A stretch of DNA of 64,000 nt from an uncultured Mycoplasmatota bacterium (GTDB taxonomy: Bacteria; Bacillota_I; Bacilli_A; RF39; UBA660). Where the stretch lies: positions 32,442 to 96,441 of the forward strand of contig CAMSCJ010000001.1 in the NCBI GenBank assembly GCA_947056845.1. Direction: 5' to 3'. Shown in pieces: positions 33,143 to 42,757 of the stretch. The position numbers were made by a program, and so were the translations under genes. The notes under the pieces were generated by a model. It ran no database searches. It was given only the letters and a program-made list of their open reading frames with translations, and was not told the DNA's origin. The number at the start of each line of letters is the position of its first letter. The first letter of the stretch is position 1.

Positions 33143-34897
33143 TTAATTTCCCCATCTAGCAACCACATCACAGTTAGAACTTTGTGGTTCAGGATTTGGC
33201 ATTTCCATCTTTATAATCATTGGAATTTTAAAGGCCTTACCGAATGCCACACAAGTACCTGGTTGTAAACTTTTTTGTTTTTCAACGACCTCTGCACTAA
33301 TATTAGGTAACATTTTCTTAATATATTCTAAATCCCTTGGATGATTCATTTTAAAAATGATAAAATTTGAACATTGAGAAATAACTGTTTCCGAAATCTC
33401 AACTGGTCTTTGAGAAATCAAGTTAAATATAAGACCGTATTTTCTTCCTTCTTTAGCTACACGGTCAAAAATATTATATCCAAGTAAAAATTTATCATTA
33501 TCATTTTGAACATAACGGTGAGCTTCTTCTAAAAAGATATGAAAAGGAATGGATGCTCTAACATTTAAGCGTTTTGTAAAATCAAATAACATTCGTGTAT
33601 AAATTTTTGTTACACTTTTAGCAAATGCATCATCAACATCCTCCAAATTGAAGTTAATAATTTGGGCTTTTCTGCCATCTGGACAAGCTACTAGACTAGA
33701 AATATATTGTTCTACTGTCATATATTTATCCATTTTAAAGTATTCGGAATTTTCACCAATAACTAAAGCATGTAATCTAACTTTAAGCATAATTGCTTCA
33801 TCATACATTTTTTCATTTTTTAAAAGTCCTTCAGAAATCAAAGTGAAATTCATTGCGCGTTCCATATCTTCCAAAGTATAAAAGGTTGAAGCAGTTGGTT
33901 CATATTTTTCTAATTCTTCATCAATAAAACTACTTATATATTCTGTAACTAAAATACTTTCAGTAAATTGACCATCTTTATTCATTGTAAAGCATTCACG
34001 AAATTTTCGAACGTAACCAATACCTTGAACAGGCGCTTCTAAATTAAACTGAGCGGTTGAACAAGTGGCTAATATTGAGAAAATATCATTTCTTTTACTT
34101 GGTGAGGTTTGATTAGTATATAAAATATTCATAATTGCTTTCGCAATTAAATGATTACGATACTTAATTGATTGTTCATCTGATTGTGAAAAAATTTTAA
34201 CAAGTTTTAACATTTTTTCTATGATAGTAAGTTGTGAATGACTAGTAGCCGCTAATAATAAAGCCAAGTCATCAACATTAAGAAGCCATAATGGAATTTT
34301 AAGTTTTTGTTCTCCTGCTTCTGTTTTATTAGTTGTATAATATTTAAAATGTAAGTTTGGATTTATTTTATTAATATCTTTAAAAGCATTATGATACTCA
34401 CCATAAGCATCGAAAATAAAAAAATTAGATTTATATGGAAGTAATTTATTATTAGTAAAAACATTTTGCAAAAGTCTAGCTACACCGCAGGATTTACCAC
34501 TACCAGTATTACCAAAAATAGCCATGTGATTACTAAATAAATCGTTAATATCCACCCTGATTTGACAATCATCATATAGTGGAGATACACCTAAAACCAT
34601 ACTACCTGGTGTATCATCACCAATAATAAGAGCTAATTCTTCTTTCGTTATAACCCTAATCTTTGATGATAAAGTCGGCTTTCTAATAACACCGCCAACA
34701 AATCTACCATTTACAATTTCTCCTAAAAAACCAATCTTAATAATTTTTTCACTAATATCTTCTATTTCACCTAGTATTTTCTTTTTATCATCTTCAAAAA
34801 TAACATGCATATTCATTAAATTTTCAGCAACAGGAGTCCCCGCTGGAATTTCAATATGTGCCACGTTATCACTTATATAAATAATTTTCCCAAACAT
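33143..34897 (-). CDS. HerA/VirB4-like ATPase (DUF87)
   Basis: 584 residues. N-terminal HAS-barrel-like domain (~1-90), then a RecA-like motor with Walker A GNTGSGKSCGVARLL (~135) and Walker B PFHIFLEEAHRYVQ (~470), followed by a sensor region ISQRPVEISETVISQC. This is the HerA-type hexameric DNA translocase layout. Partner nuclease NurA is not recognised nearby. Located between ylxM and the gene at 32176; the ATG is 13 bp after ylxM, so it may be cotranscribed with ftsY-ylxM. Confidence 0.85.
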   Translation of the reverse strand: MFGKIIYISDNVAHIEIPAGTPVAENLMNMHVIFEDDKKKILGEIEDISEKIIKIGFLGEIVNGRFVGGVIRKPTLSSKIRVITKEELALIIGDDTPGSMVLGVSPLYDDCQIRVDINDLFSNHMAIFGNTGSGKSCGVARLLQNVFTNNKLLPYKSNFFIFDAYGEYHNAFKDINKINPNLHFKYYTTNKTEAGEQKLKIPLWLLNVDDLALLLAATSHSQLTIIEKMLKLVKIFSQSDEQSIKYRNHLIAKAIMNILYTNQTSPSKRNDIFSILATCSTAQFNLEAPVQGIGYVRKFRECFTMNKDGQFTESILVTEYISSFIDEELEKYEPTASTFYTLEDMERAMNFTLISEGLLKNEKMYDEAIMLKVRLHALVIGENSEYFKMDKYMTVEQYISSLVACPDGRKAQIINFNLEDVDDAFAKSVTKIYTRMLFDFTKRLNVRASIPFHIFLEEAHRYVQNDNDKFLLGYNIFDRVAKEGRKYGLIFNLISQRPVEISETVISQCSNFIIFKMNHPRDLEYIKKMLPNISAEVVEKQKSLQPGTCVAFGKAFKIPMIIKMEMPNPEPQSSNCDVVARWGN

Positions 34898-34910
34898 TTT
34901 AACACCCTTT

Positions 34911-35201
34911 TCATATTAAATTTTCTATTTCAAATTTAGTTTCTTCATCAATATTAACTAATATTTTTTTAATCTTTTCAGCCTTACTATATAGATTTAA
35001 CTTTTCTTCGTATTCCATTAATTTATTTTCAATTTCTTTTAATTGCTTATGGACTGCATTTCTGCTGACACCATAGTTTTCACTAATTTCAGAAAGAGAT
35101 AAATTATTAAAATAGTATTCCTCAAAATAATTTTTTTGTTTCTCTGTCAATAACTCTTTATAATAATCATATAAATGCGTTAAATATAATTGTTCTTCCA
35201 T
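34911..35201 (-). CDS. ylxM: YlxM, putative SRP-associated HTH protein
   Basis: 96 residues. Sigma-70 region 4-like HTH: LTEKQKNYFEEYYFNNLSLS, EISENYGVSRNAVHKQLK, then a coiled-coil tail. This is the YlxM family, normally encoded next to ffh/ftsY and thought to act on SRP. Its ATG overlaps the stop of the preceding membrane protein gene (TAATG). Confidence 0.9.
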   Translation of the reverse strand: MEEQLYLTHLYDYYKELLTEKQKNYFEEYYFNNLSLSEISENYGVSRNAVHKQLKEIENKLMEYEEKLNLYSKAEKIKKILVNIDEETKFEIENLI

Positions 35202-35503
35202 TAATTAAACCACTCAATTATAACACTCAAAAGAATAATAAAGCCAAATATAATGTATAAAATACTAATACTTTTTCTTTTATAAATTGAATAACTTGTA
35301 TAAGCCATAATAAGTGAGAGCATTACTAGGTATATATTCATTAAAATTTTTAATTCAGGGATAAATCGTGAAATAATAAATGAAATTATAATGGCGCATA
35401 TTATCATTGCTTGGCCTAGTAAGGCAATTTCTTGAACTTTTTTTAATTCAATTTTAGAATTATTTTTTTTATTATTTTTTAGTGGTTCTAAATTATTCTT
35501 CAT
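35201..35503 (-). CDS. Hypothetical membrane protein
   Basis: 100 residues from the ATG at 35503 (AGGTGA upstream; a GTG three codons earlier is less likely). Basic Asn/Lys-rich head, then three hydrophobic segments (IALLGQAMIICAIIISFII, ILMNIYLVMLSLIMAYT, SILYIIFGFIILLSVII). Overlaps the ends of both ftsY and ylxM, so it is translationally coupled within that operon. No family recognised. Confidence 0.65.
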   Translation of the reverse strand: MKNNLEPLKNNKKNNSKIELKKVQEIALLGQAMIICAIIISFIISRFIPELKILMNIYLVMLSLIMAYTSYSIYKRKSISILYIIFGFIILLSVIIEWFN

Positions 35504-36491
35504 TATTTTCACCTACCATATCTTTAAATAGACCATAAATATATTTTTCAATATCGAAGACTTGTAAGTCATCTTCTTTTTCACCTAAGCCAACATACTT
35601 AACAGGCAATCCCGTTTCCTCTTTAATGGCTAAAACAATACCACCTTTTGCTGTACCATCTAATTTTGTTAAAACAATACCCGTTATATTAGTAATATCC
35701 TTAAAACTTTTAGCTTGACTGATACCATTTTGACCGGTTGTAGCATCAATTACCAGTAAAGTTTCATGTGGCGCATTAGGAATAATATTGCCAATCACTT
35801 TATTAATTTTAGAAAGTTCATTCATTAAATTAACTTTATTTTGAAGACGCCCTGCGGTATCAACTAAAACAATATCAATATTTTCATTTTTGGCTTTTGT
35901 TATTCCATCAAAAATAACACTTGCTGGATCAGCAAATTCGTTTGATATAACCTCACAACCAACTTTACTAGCCCACTCTTCTATTTGTTCAATCGCGCCT
36001 GCTCTAAAAGTATCACCTGCTATCATTAAAACACTTTTACCTTCGTTTTTTAACTTTTTAGCTAATTTCCCAATTGTGGTTGTTTTACCTACACCATTTA
36101 CACCTACAAATAAAATAACGGTTGGTCCTGATTCTGCATAATTTATTTTATTAACAATAACTTCATTATTAACATAAATAATAAACATTTCATCAACAAT
36201 TATCTCTTTTAAATCTTCAACATCCAAAATATTTTCTGATTTAACACGTCGTTTTAATTTATCGATAAAATTCATAACAGTATTAACACCGATATCAGCC
36301 ATAATTAAAATTTCTTCTAGTTCTTCAAAATATTCATTACTAACTTTTTTGTATTTTTTATTTAAACTATTTAATTTAAAGACAAAATCAGCTCGTGTCT
36401 TTTCTAGGCCCTTGTCATATAAATCAATAGTTTGCCTTTCAGTATTATCTTTAGTTTTAAAAACAGTTTTTAATTTATCAAAAATTCCCAT
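35493..36491 (-). CDS. ftsY: SRP receptor GTPase FtsY
   Basis: 332 residues, ATG after GGGGGATAT. No long acidic N-terminal domain. NG core: DIGVNTVMNFIDKL, P-loop GVNGVGKTTTIGKLAKKL, DTFRAGAIEQIEEWA, DTAGRLQNKVNLM and TKLDGTAKGG. Receives the Ffh-ribosome complex at the membrane. Confidence 0.97.
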   Translation of the reverse strand: MGIFDKLKTVFKTKDNTERQTIDLYDKGLEKTRADFVFKLNSLNKKYKKVSNEYFEELEEILIMADIGVNTVMNFIDKLKRRVKSENILDVEDLKEIIVDEMFIIYVNNEVIVNKINYAESGPTVILFVGVNGVGKTTTIGKLAKKLKNEGKSVLMIAGDTFRAGAIEQIEEWASKVGCEVISNEFADPASVIFDGITKAKNENIDIVLVDTAGRLQNKVNLMNELSKINKVIGNIIPNAPHETLLVIDATTGQNGISQAKSFKDITNITGIVLTKLDGTAKGGIVLAIKEETGLPVKYVGLGEKEDDLQVFDIEKYIYGLFKDMVGENNEE

Positions 36492-36503
36492 ATATCCCCC
36501 TAC

Positions 36504-37121
36504 TTAAAAATAATCGACATAGTCTCCAAAATCAGTTCCTTGACTTACCTTTTTATCAAGAGCAATTTTGTTGGTAAAAATACAAAAATCAATTATCCCA
36601 ACTTGGATAGAAATATATCCATAGAATGTTGCTGCATTGGCAACAAGGCCAATAATTGATGCCCAGAATGCTACACTTGTTCCACCTAAATTATTAATAA
36701 AATAAATAAGGGAGAATATAACTTCAGCCATTGATATTAAAACTAGTATTAACATATTATAGTAAAGTCGAGGATATCTTTTAACATAGCGATTTTTTTT
36801 AGTGGTATAAATAATAAAATTAGGTACTATTACCATCAATAAATATAAAATAGGAATAAACCAATTTTGTTTTAAAACCGTAACTACTGAATTTAAATCA
36901 CCTAAATCTAAAGAATTAAGATTAGTAGAAATAATAATGGCTACTGAACAACATAGTTTAACAAAAAAAGAATTAGATGCTGTTAAACAACCATGGTCAA
37001 TTTTATTAAAACCAGGTTCGGAAATAGTTTCCATTTTTTCATTTCGAAAAATAGTTGAAATAAAATTAGGCCCCCATTTATAAGTAAAAAATCTTTTAAA
37101 AACAGACAACATATTTTTCAT
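36504..37121 (-). CDS. Hypothetical membrane protein, four spans
   Basis: 205 residues, ATG after AGGTGAT. A soluble head containing FRNEKMETISEPGFNKID, then hydrophobic segments near residues 50-70, 90-110, 125-145 and 150-175. Ends with acidic GTDFGDYVDYF. No family recognised. 12 bp upstream of ftsY on the same strand; may be the first gene of that operon. Confidence 0.6.
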   Translation of the reverse strand: MKNMLSVFKRFFTYKWGPNFISTIFRNEKMETISEPGFNKIDHGCLTASNSFFVKLCCSVAIIISTNLNSLDLGDLNSVVTVLKQNWFIPILYLLMVIVPNFIIYTTKKNRYVKRYPRLYYNMLILVLISMAEVIFSLIYFINNLGGTSVAFWASIIGLVANAATFYGYISIQVGIIDFCIFTNKIALDKKVSQGTDFGDYVDYF

Positions 37122-37183
37122 TGTATCACCTATTATTCATTTTACACTATTAATCATTAAATTACTAGTATTTAGAATACTTA

Positions 37184-37213
37184 TTGACACAAAAGAGTAA
37201 ATTAATATATAAT
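37184..37213 (+). promoter_or_regulatory. Sigma-A promoter
   Basis: TTGACA, 18 bases, TATAAT: both boxes are perfect consensus. 25 bp upstream of the ATG at 37239. Confidence 0.75.
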
Positions 37214-37238
37214 GTTTTTTTAAGAAAGAAGGTTTTTC

Positions 37239-38015
37239 ATGGAGAACAATCATTATCAACTAGTTAGTAAATTAGAAAAAATAATTAAAGAAGAAAAATT
37301 TAAACAAAATATTCTAAAATTAATAACAAGCTTTATAAATCAATATGGTTGTAGTTGGCAACTGCATAAAAGATATGCGATATTTACACATCAAGTTGGA
37401 GATTGTACATACGATTTAAAAATAATATTTACTGCCAATAAAGTTCAATATGTATATTCTTCTAGTGATATAGTAAATAATGAAACAGGTATTTATAAAA
37501 AATTAAAAACACATATATTTACCAATATTATTAAATATACAATTGAAAATTATGAGCATCAATCAAATTTAACAAAAGAACATGCTATATCAGTTTTTAA
37601 TAAAAATATGATTGAACAGTTTAAATATACAGCTAAAGATTATCAAAGTTATTATATAAGGGATGGTCAAAAATACTTTACACCAAATGATTGCTTAGCT
37701 TTTCACAATATGCTAAATATTCGAAAACAAATTAGAACAAGAGAAAATAATATAATTGATATAGTTGAAAAACGATATTATAATGATAATATGAAGAAAA
37801 ATGATGAAGTGTCATACGGTATTGCCCCTAATATTAATAATGACCCTTACTCGCAAATAATTAGAAGTGAAAAAGTTGACGACCGATATATTCCTTTTGG
37901 TGGAGAATATAACAGCATATCACATGAAACATATATAGATTATATGAATGGAAAAATTAGTGATGAAGAATTATTTAAAAATTATAAGTCTTTGAGACGT
38001 TTACCTTTTATTTAA
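37239..38015 (+). CDS. Hypothetical protein, 258 aa
   Basis: ATG after AAAGAAGG, behind a consensus promoter. Soluble, Lys/Asn/Tyr-rich; notable stretches are YGCSWQLHKRYAIFTHQVGD, a DGQKYFTPNDCLAFHNM block and PFGGEYNSISHETYIDYM near the end, the last being a short helical motif also seen in unrelated short linear repeats. No family recognised. Single-gene unit ending in a hairpin terminator. Confidence 0.65.
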   Translation: MENNHYQLVSKLEKIIKEEKFKQNILKLITSFINQYGCSWQLHKRYAIFTHQVGDCTYDLKIIFTANKVQYVYSSSDIVNNETGIYKKLKTHIFTNIIKYTIENYEHQSNLTKEHAISVFNKNMIEQFKYTAKDYQSYYIRDGQKYFTPNDCLAFHNMLNIRKQIRTRENNIIDIVEKRYYNDNMKKNDEVSYGIAPNINNDPYSQIIRSEKVDDRYIPFGGEYNSISHETYIDYMNGKISDEELFKNYKSLRRLPFI

Positions 38016-38037
38016 ATCCATTTATTGGATTTTTTTC
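38014..38037 (+). terminator. Intrinsic terminator
   Basis: AAATCCA / TGGATTT stem with loop TTTAT followed by a T run, overlapping the stop of the gene at 37239. Confidence 0.75.
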
Positions 38038-38051
38038 TTTATATGAAAGAC

Positions 38052-38080
38052 TAGACAAAATTTTAAAAAAAAGATATAAT
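38052..38080 (+). promoter_or_regulatory. Sigma-A promoter of the RNase J gene
   Basis: TAGACA, 17 bases, TATAAT, 40 bp upstream of the ATG at 38120. Confidence 0.7.
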
Positions 38081-38119
38081 GGTATAGTTAGATTGCAAAG
38101 AAAAAGAAAGGAGTTTTTA

Positions 38120-39811
38120 ATGAAATTTATAAATAGCGATGACACCAAAGTTTTTGCGCTTGGCGGTCTTGGTGAAGTCGGTAAAAATATGTATTGTATA
38201 ATGCATAATGATGAAATTATAATTATTGATGCGGGTATTACTTTTCCAGAAGGAGATTTGTTAGGAGTTGACTATGTCATTCCTGATTACTCATTTCTAA
38301 AGAAGAATGAAAGTAAAATAAAAGCTTTATTTATTACACATGGTCATGAGGATCATATTGGTGGTATACCATTTCTTTTACAAACAGTAAATATTCCAGC
38401 TATATATGCTCCAAATCAGGCTGTTGGTTTAATCAAAAGAAAACTTGAAGAAAAAAATATTCAATATAAGAATTTATTTATTTATACGGAAAAAACAATT
38501 GTTAAATTTAAAAATATTCAGATCGAATTTTTTCAAACTACACATTCTATTCCTGATTCACATGGTATTTGTGTAACAACACCAAACGGAGTAATTGTAG
38601 CAACTGGCGACTTTAAGTTTGATTTTACACCAATTGGTCCAATTGCTAATTTGCATAAAATGGCTGAAATTGGCTCACGTGGTGTTACTATGCTTTTAAG
38701 TGACAGTACTAATGCTTTAAATGAAGGAATGTCTGTTAGTGAGTCGAAAGTTGATGAAGCTTTAGGTGAAATTTTTACTAGACATAATGGTCGTATTATT
38801 ATTGCAACCTTCGCTTCGAACATTTATCGTTTAAAACACATTGTTGATACTTGCAAACGAAATGACCGTAAAATTGTAACATTTGGTCGTAGTATGGAAG
38901 CAAACATTGAAATATCTATTGAAGGGGGATATATCAAACATAAAGAAATTTTTATAACACCAGAAGAAAGCAAAAAGTTACCCCCTAATAAAGTTTGTAT
39001 ATTATGTACAGGAAGCCAAGGCGAGCCATTAGCTGCTTTAACAAGAATTGCTAATGGAAGTCATAAACAAATCAAATTACAAGATGATGACCTTGTTGTC
39101 TTCTCTTCTTCGGCTATTCCTGGTAATGCTTTAAGTATTTCAAGAACAATAAATAAATTATATTTAAAAGGTGTATCTGTTTATACCAATACTTCCCTAA
39201 ATGATATCCATACATCAGGTCATGGTAATAAAGAGGAACTAAAATTAATGATTAGACTTATAAAACCAAAATATTTTATGCCATTCCATGGTGAATATCG
39301 TATGTTAAAAAGTCATGCTGATGTCGCAATTGATTGTGATATACCAAAAGAAAATACTTTTGTTTTAGGTAATGGTGATATCGTTTCTATAAATAAAGGG
39401 GTAGCTAAATTATCTGGCTCTATTCAGGCTAATGATATTTACGTTGATGGTAATCGTATTGGGGATGTCAGTAGCGCTGTTATTCGCGACCGAAAAATAA
39501 TGTCTAGTGATGGAATTGTCGTTGTTATTTCTAATATTGATACTATTAATAATAAATTATTAGGTAGTCCCAATATTACAACCCGTGGGTTTGTACTAGT
39601 TAATGAAAATGAAGAATTATTAAAAAAATTAGAAGAAATAAGTAAAAATGCAATCAACTCAAAATTAAAAGAACAAATTAACTATGCAGATATCAAAAAT
39701 GAAGTAATTACGCAATTATCTAGTTATATTTTTGAGAAAACTGGTCGTAAACCAATTATATTACCCGTTATTATGGATATTAAAAAAAATACCAAAATTG
39801 GTAGTAAATAA
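38120..39811 (+). CDS. rnj: Ribonuclease J
   Basis: 563 residues from the ATG at 38120, preceded by AAAGGAG; an in-frame TTG at 38093 contains that site. Beta-lactamase fold with the zinc motif THGHEDHIGGIP (HxHxDH), later DSTNAL and the beta-CASP signature including ATFASNIYRL, FGRSMEANI and FHGEYRML. The full C-terminal domain is present. A 5'-3' exo- and endoribonuclease of mRNA decay and rRNA maturation. RnjA or RnjB cannot be decided here. Confidence 0.93.
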   Translation: MKFINSDDTKVFALGGLGEVGKNMYCIMHNDEIIIIDAGITFPEGDLLGVDYVIPDYSFLKKNESKIKALFITHGHEDHIGGIPFLLQTVNIPAIYAPNQAVGLIKRKLEEKNIQYKNLFIYTEKTIVKFKNIQIEFFQTTHSIPDSHGICVTTPNGVIVATGDFKFDFTPIGPIANLHKMAEIGSRGVTMLLSDSTNALNEGMSVSESKVDEALGEIFTRHNGRIIIATFASNIYRLKHIVDTCKRNDRKIVTFGRSMEANIEISIEGGYIKHKEIFITPEESKKLPPNKVCILCTGSQGEPLAALTRIANGSHKQIKLQDDDLVVFSSSAIPGNALSISRTINKLYLKGVSVYTNTSLNDIHTSGHGNKEELKLMIRLIKPKYFMPFHGEYRMLKSHADVAIDCDIPKENTFVLGNGDIVSINKGVAKLSGSIQANDIYVDGNRIGDVSSAVIRDRKIMSSDGIVVVISNIDTINNKLLGSPNITTRGFVLVNENEELLKKLEEISKNAINSKLKEQINYADIKNEVITQLSSYIFEKTGRKPIILPVIMDIKKNTKIGSK

Positions 39812-39825
39812 TTTTTTAATTATTT

Positions 39826-39845
39826 ATGCCATATTGGTATTTTTT
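39826..39845 (+). terminator. Intrinsic terminator after the RNase J gene
   Basis: ATGCCA / TGGTAT stem (one G-T pair) with a TAT loop and a T run; reaches the stop codon of the convergent sigma-factor gene. Confidence 0.65.
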
Positions 39846-41934
39846 ATTTATTTTGATTATTAACTTTAGCATAGACATGATTAAGTTCTGTTATAGCCGC
39901 AAAAGTTTGATCAACTAATTGATTCAAGCTCGCTTTTAATAAAACACTTACCTTTTTAGTTATATCTCTTACTTCTTGCTCATCTATACCCATAAATTTA
40001 GCTATAGCTGATGTTGAAAATTCTCTGCCTTCAGATAATTGCAATCGTAATAATGCAAAAATAACTAATTCTGTTGGTGACAAATTCTTTAATTCACTAA
40101 AGTCTAGTAACTGAATGATTTGAGAAAAAGCATTGTAATTGTTATTAGCGCAATCATTAGATGAACTATTAACTGCTTCAGGAAATGAACCTTCGTCTTC
40201 AAAATTATTTATTTCTTCTTTTTTTAATATTTGCTCACCTTGATTAGGTATTTGTTTATCATTGTTTTCTCTAAGTTCTTTCAAAAGAGCTCGTAATTTT
40301 GGAGATATATTTTGATAAAATATAGTTCTCTCTTTTTTCTGTACACCTTTCTCACTATATAATCTTTCTGCAATGTCACAATATTTATCACTTAAATTTG
40401 GCATTATTTGTGTTAACTCTTGTTCTGAGCATCCAAGATACTCGCATAAATTTTTACTTCTTTTTCCCTTCATATTTTTATCCCTCTTTCCAATATGTAC
40501 TTCCTCTTTTGATAATTCATCAATAATATTTATATCATGTTTTTTTATTGGTTGCATAATATCTTCATTAATTACTTTATGCTGTTCATTATTTGCGTTT
40601 AGATTATTAATACCAATAACATTTTTATTAGTCTCAACCATATAATTATTCTGATTAGAATTATTGCCATGAATATTATTACCTCTTGCAGTTCTTCGCT
40701 TAGAATTAGCTCGTTCAGGCGATTTATTATTTTCATCTGTACTTCCTTCTTTATTACTTTTTAATAAACTATAATAATCATCTTCCACCACATCATCATA
40801 ATAAGGCCTAAGTCTTTTTTTAAATGGAGAATTTTTCAATCTTCTTAATGCTTTAGCCTCAATCTGCCTTATCCACTCTCTAGATACGTTATACATTTTG
40901 CCTATTGCTTCTAGCGATTGTGGTTCATTTCCATCTAACCCAAATCTTAGAACCAAAACTTTGATTTCTTTTTCTTTTAATCTAATATTTTTTAAAGCTA
41001 CTTGTAACATTTCCTTTAAAGAAGCATCTATTACAACCTTATCTGGTGTATCAGATAGATCAGGAATAAATTCTCCTAACTCTGTATCGTCTTCATTACC
41101 TATGCACTGATTAATGCTAATGGTATCATATTGTAAAGAATCAAGTTCGAAAATTTGGTCATAGGTAAGATTTAATTCAGCTGATATTTCTTCAATGGTA
41201 GGTTCTCGACCTAATCGTTCGGTCAAACTATTTTTAACTTTTTGATAATGCTTTATCTTTTTTATCTTGTGAACAGGTATTCTGATATTCCTAGCTTTAT
41301 TAGCAATTTCCCTAGTAATTGATTGTTTTATCCAAAAGAATGCATAAGTTGAAAATTTTACATTTTTTTTCACATCAAATCCTTCGATGGCATTAATAAG
41401 ACCAATATTACCATATCCAATCAAGTCATCAAAAGTTAAGCCTCGGCCTCGATATCTTGCGGCAATTTTAACAACTAATCTTAAATTTCTAGAAATTAAT
41501 TCCTTTCTAGCTTTTTTGTCACCATTTTTAATCCTTATAGCTAATTCATATTCTTCAGTCTTAGAAAGTAATGGTAATTTTGAAATTTCATTTAAATACA
41601 ATTTTGTACCATCATATCGCTGATAATCACTTAAGTCACTCGAATCATTATTTTCATTAACATCATTATCATTTATTTCAATATCGTTCAACATACAATA
41701 GACTTGAATAATTAAAACAAAAAATTCGTTCTTAAAAACATTTTCAATATTATTTTTTTGAATATCATCAATATTTCTATCAACAATGATTTTCATAATC
41801 GATGATAATATTGTATTACTTTCTAATAATTCCATATATATATTAACTGAAATATTATTATTTATTTCATAAATAAAATCCGATAAAATTTTTAACTGTT
41901 GTAATGCATGACTATAATCATCAGGTATTACCAT
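39844..41934 (-). CDS. RpoD-like sigma-70 factor with long C-terminal extension
   Basis: 696 residues from the ATG at 41934. Region 1.2 (KLYLNEISKLPLLSKTEEYE), 2.1-2.4 (FDDLIGYGNIGLINAIEGFD, STYAFFWIKQSITREIAN), 3 (EPTIEEISAELNL) and 4.2 (VSREWIRQIEAKALRRLKNS) are all group-1-like. They end near residue 355; about 340 residues follow: a low-complexity Asn/Lys linker, then two helical blocks, the last (SPTELVIFALLRL, IAKFMGIDEQEV) again HTH-like. The ATG has no ribosome binding site, and the frame is open upstream to a TAA shared with the ORF at 42049-42225, so the true N-terminus probably lies there. Confidence 0.85.
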   Translation of the reverse strand: MVIPDDYSHALQQLKILSDFIYEINNNISVNIYMELLESNTILSSIMKIIVDRNIDDIQKNNIENVFKNEFFVLIIQVYCMLNDIEINDNDVNENNDSSDLSDYQRYDGTKLYLNEISKLPLLSKTEEYELAIRIKNGDKKARKELISRNLRLVVKIAARYRGRGLTFDDLIGYGNIGLINAIEGFDVKKNVKFSTYAFFWIKQSITREIANKARNIRIPVHKIKKIKHYQKVKNSLTERLGREPTIEEISAELNLTYDQIFELDSLQYDTISINQCIGNEDDTELGEFIPDLSDTPDKVVIDASLKEMLQVALKNIRLKEKEIKVLVLRFGLDGNEPQSLEAIGKMYNVSREWIRQIEAKALRRLKNSPFKKRLRPYYDDVVEDDYYSLLKSNKEGSTDENNKSPERANSKRRTARGNNIHGNNSNQNNYMVETNKNVIGINNLNANNEQHKVINEDIMQPIKKHDINIIDELSKEEVHIGKRDKNMKGKRSKNLCEYLGCSEQELTQIMPNLSDKYCDIAERLYSEKGVQKKERTIFYQNISPKLRALLKELRENNDKQIPNQGEQILKKEEINNFEDEGSFPEAVNSSSNDCANNNYNAFSQIIQLLDFSELKNLSPTELVIFALLRLQLSEGREFSTSAIAKFMGIDEQEVRDITKKVSVLLKASLNQLVDQTFAAITELNHVYAKVNNQNK

Positions 41935-42048
41935 ATTCGCATTAATAAAATCTGATAAACTAGACCGAAATTTATTTGGTGTTTTTAATACGTTTTTTAT
42001 ATAAAGATTTAATTTTTTAACAAGCTCAACACTAAATAAATTTGCAAA

Positions 42049-42225
42049 TTACTTTATATCATTTTCATTGCATTTATTTTTACAATCTTTTATTACTAAA
42101 GCTAAATATTGTTTATATAAAACATCACTTATAAAATAGTTATATTTTCTATAGTTTTCCTCTATAATATGTTTTAAATTATTAAATAAATTATTAGATA
42201 TATCTAGGTTATTATTAAAATCCAT
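42049..42225 (-). CDS. Probable N-terminal piece of the sigma-factor gene, ended by an in-frame TAA
   Basis: 58 residues from the ATG at 42225, which has AGGTGG six bases upstream. Helical, acidic/Asn-rich (LFNNLKHIIEENYRKYNYF, LALVIKDCKNKCNENDIK). After TAA (42049-42051) the same frame continues open for 38 codons (FANLFSVELVKKLNLYIKN and on) into the sigma-factor ORF without any ATG, GTG or TTG. The good ribosome site here and its absence at 41934 suggest one gene of ~790 codons carrying a nonsense codon. Alternatively a genuine short upstream gene. Confidence 0.5.
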   Translation of the reverse strand: MDFNNNLDISNNLFNNLKHIIEENYRKYNYFISDVLYKQYLALVIKDCKNKCNENDIK

Positions 42226-42284
42226 TGACAACCACCTATAAATATTATAACATTAAATTTTTTATTTTTATATATTTTATAACA

Positions 42285-42317
42285 TTAAAAAATCATATAA
42301 ATAATATATGATTTTTT
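42285..42317 (-). terminator. Intrinsic terminator
   Basis: Minus-strand AAAAAATCATAT / ATATGATTTTTT hairpin overlapping the stop of the gene at 42316. Confidence 0.75.
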
Positions 42318-42723
42318 ATGCAGCATCTGAATAAATTTTCCAAGCATTAGAGTCAGTTTTTTTTGTTAATGTATGCCCTTTGCTTACTCCACTATCATTC
42401 TCTTTAGCTAAAGAAGGATTCATCTTTAAGACAATATCTTTTCTTATATTAGATTGGGGCAATCTTCTTTTTAAAAGTTCATCTACATATTGTAAATCAC
42501 GCTCTAAATACATTTTAGCAGTTGTTCTTTTTTCACCCATCGCTATATCAAATGATTGGAATAATCTCTCAATATATAATAATAGAGGTAGAGTTTGATT
42601 ATTTTCTAACAATGCTATCTTATCCTTAATATACTTTTTTTCTACATCACTAGATATACTAGCTTCATTTGCATAGTATTCGATTCTAGACGTAATTGAA
42701 CTAATTATCACACTATCATCCAT
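42316..42723 (-). CDS. Hypothetical protein, 135 aa
   Basis: ATG after GAGGTGAG. Helical, mixed charge: SSITSRIEYYANEASISSDV, LENNQTLPLLLYIERLFQ, KRTTAKMYLERDLQYVDELL, then a Ser/Thr/Lys-rich tail. No membrane span or known motif. Follows the 73-codon gene on the same strand by 34 bp and is probably cotranscribed with it. Confidence 0.6.
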   Translation of the reverse strand: MDDSVIISSITSRIEYYANEASISSDVEKKYIKDKIALLENNQTLPLLLYIERLFQSFDIAMGEKRTTAKMYLERDLQYVDELLKRRLPQSNIRKDIVLKMNPSLAKENDSGVSKGHTLTKKTDSNAWKIYSDAA

Positions 42724-42757
42724 AAACTCACCTCAAAAATTTCCCTTTTATTCTTTA

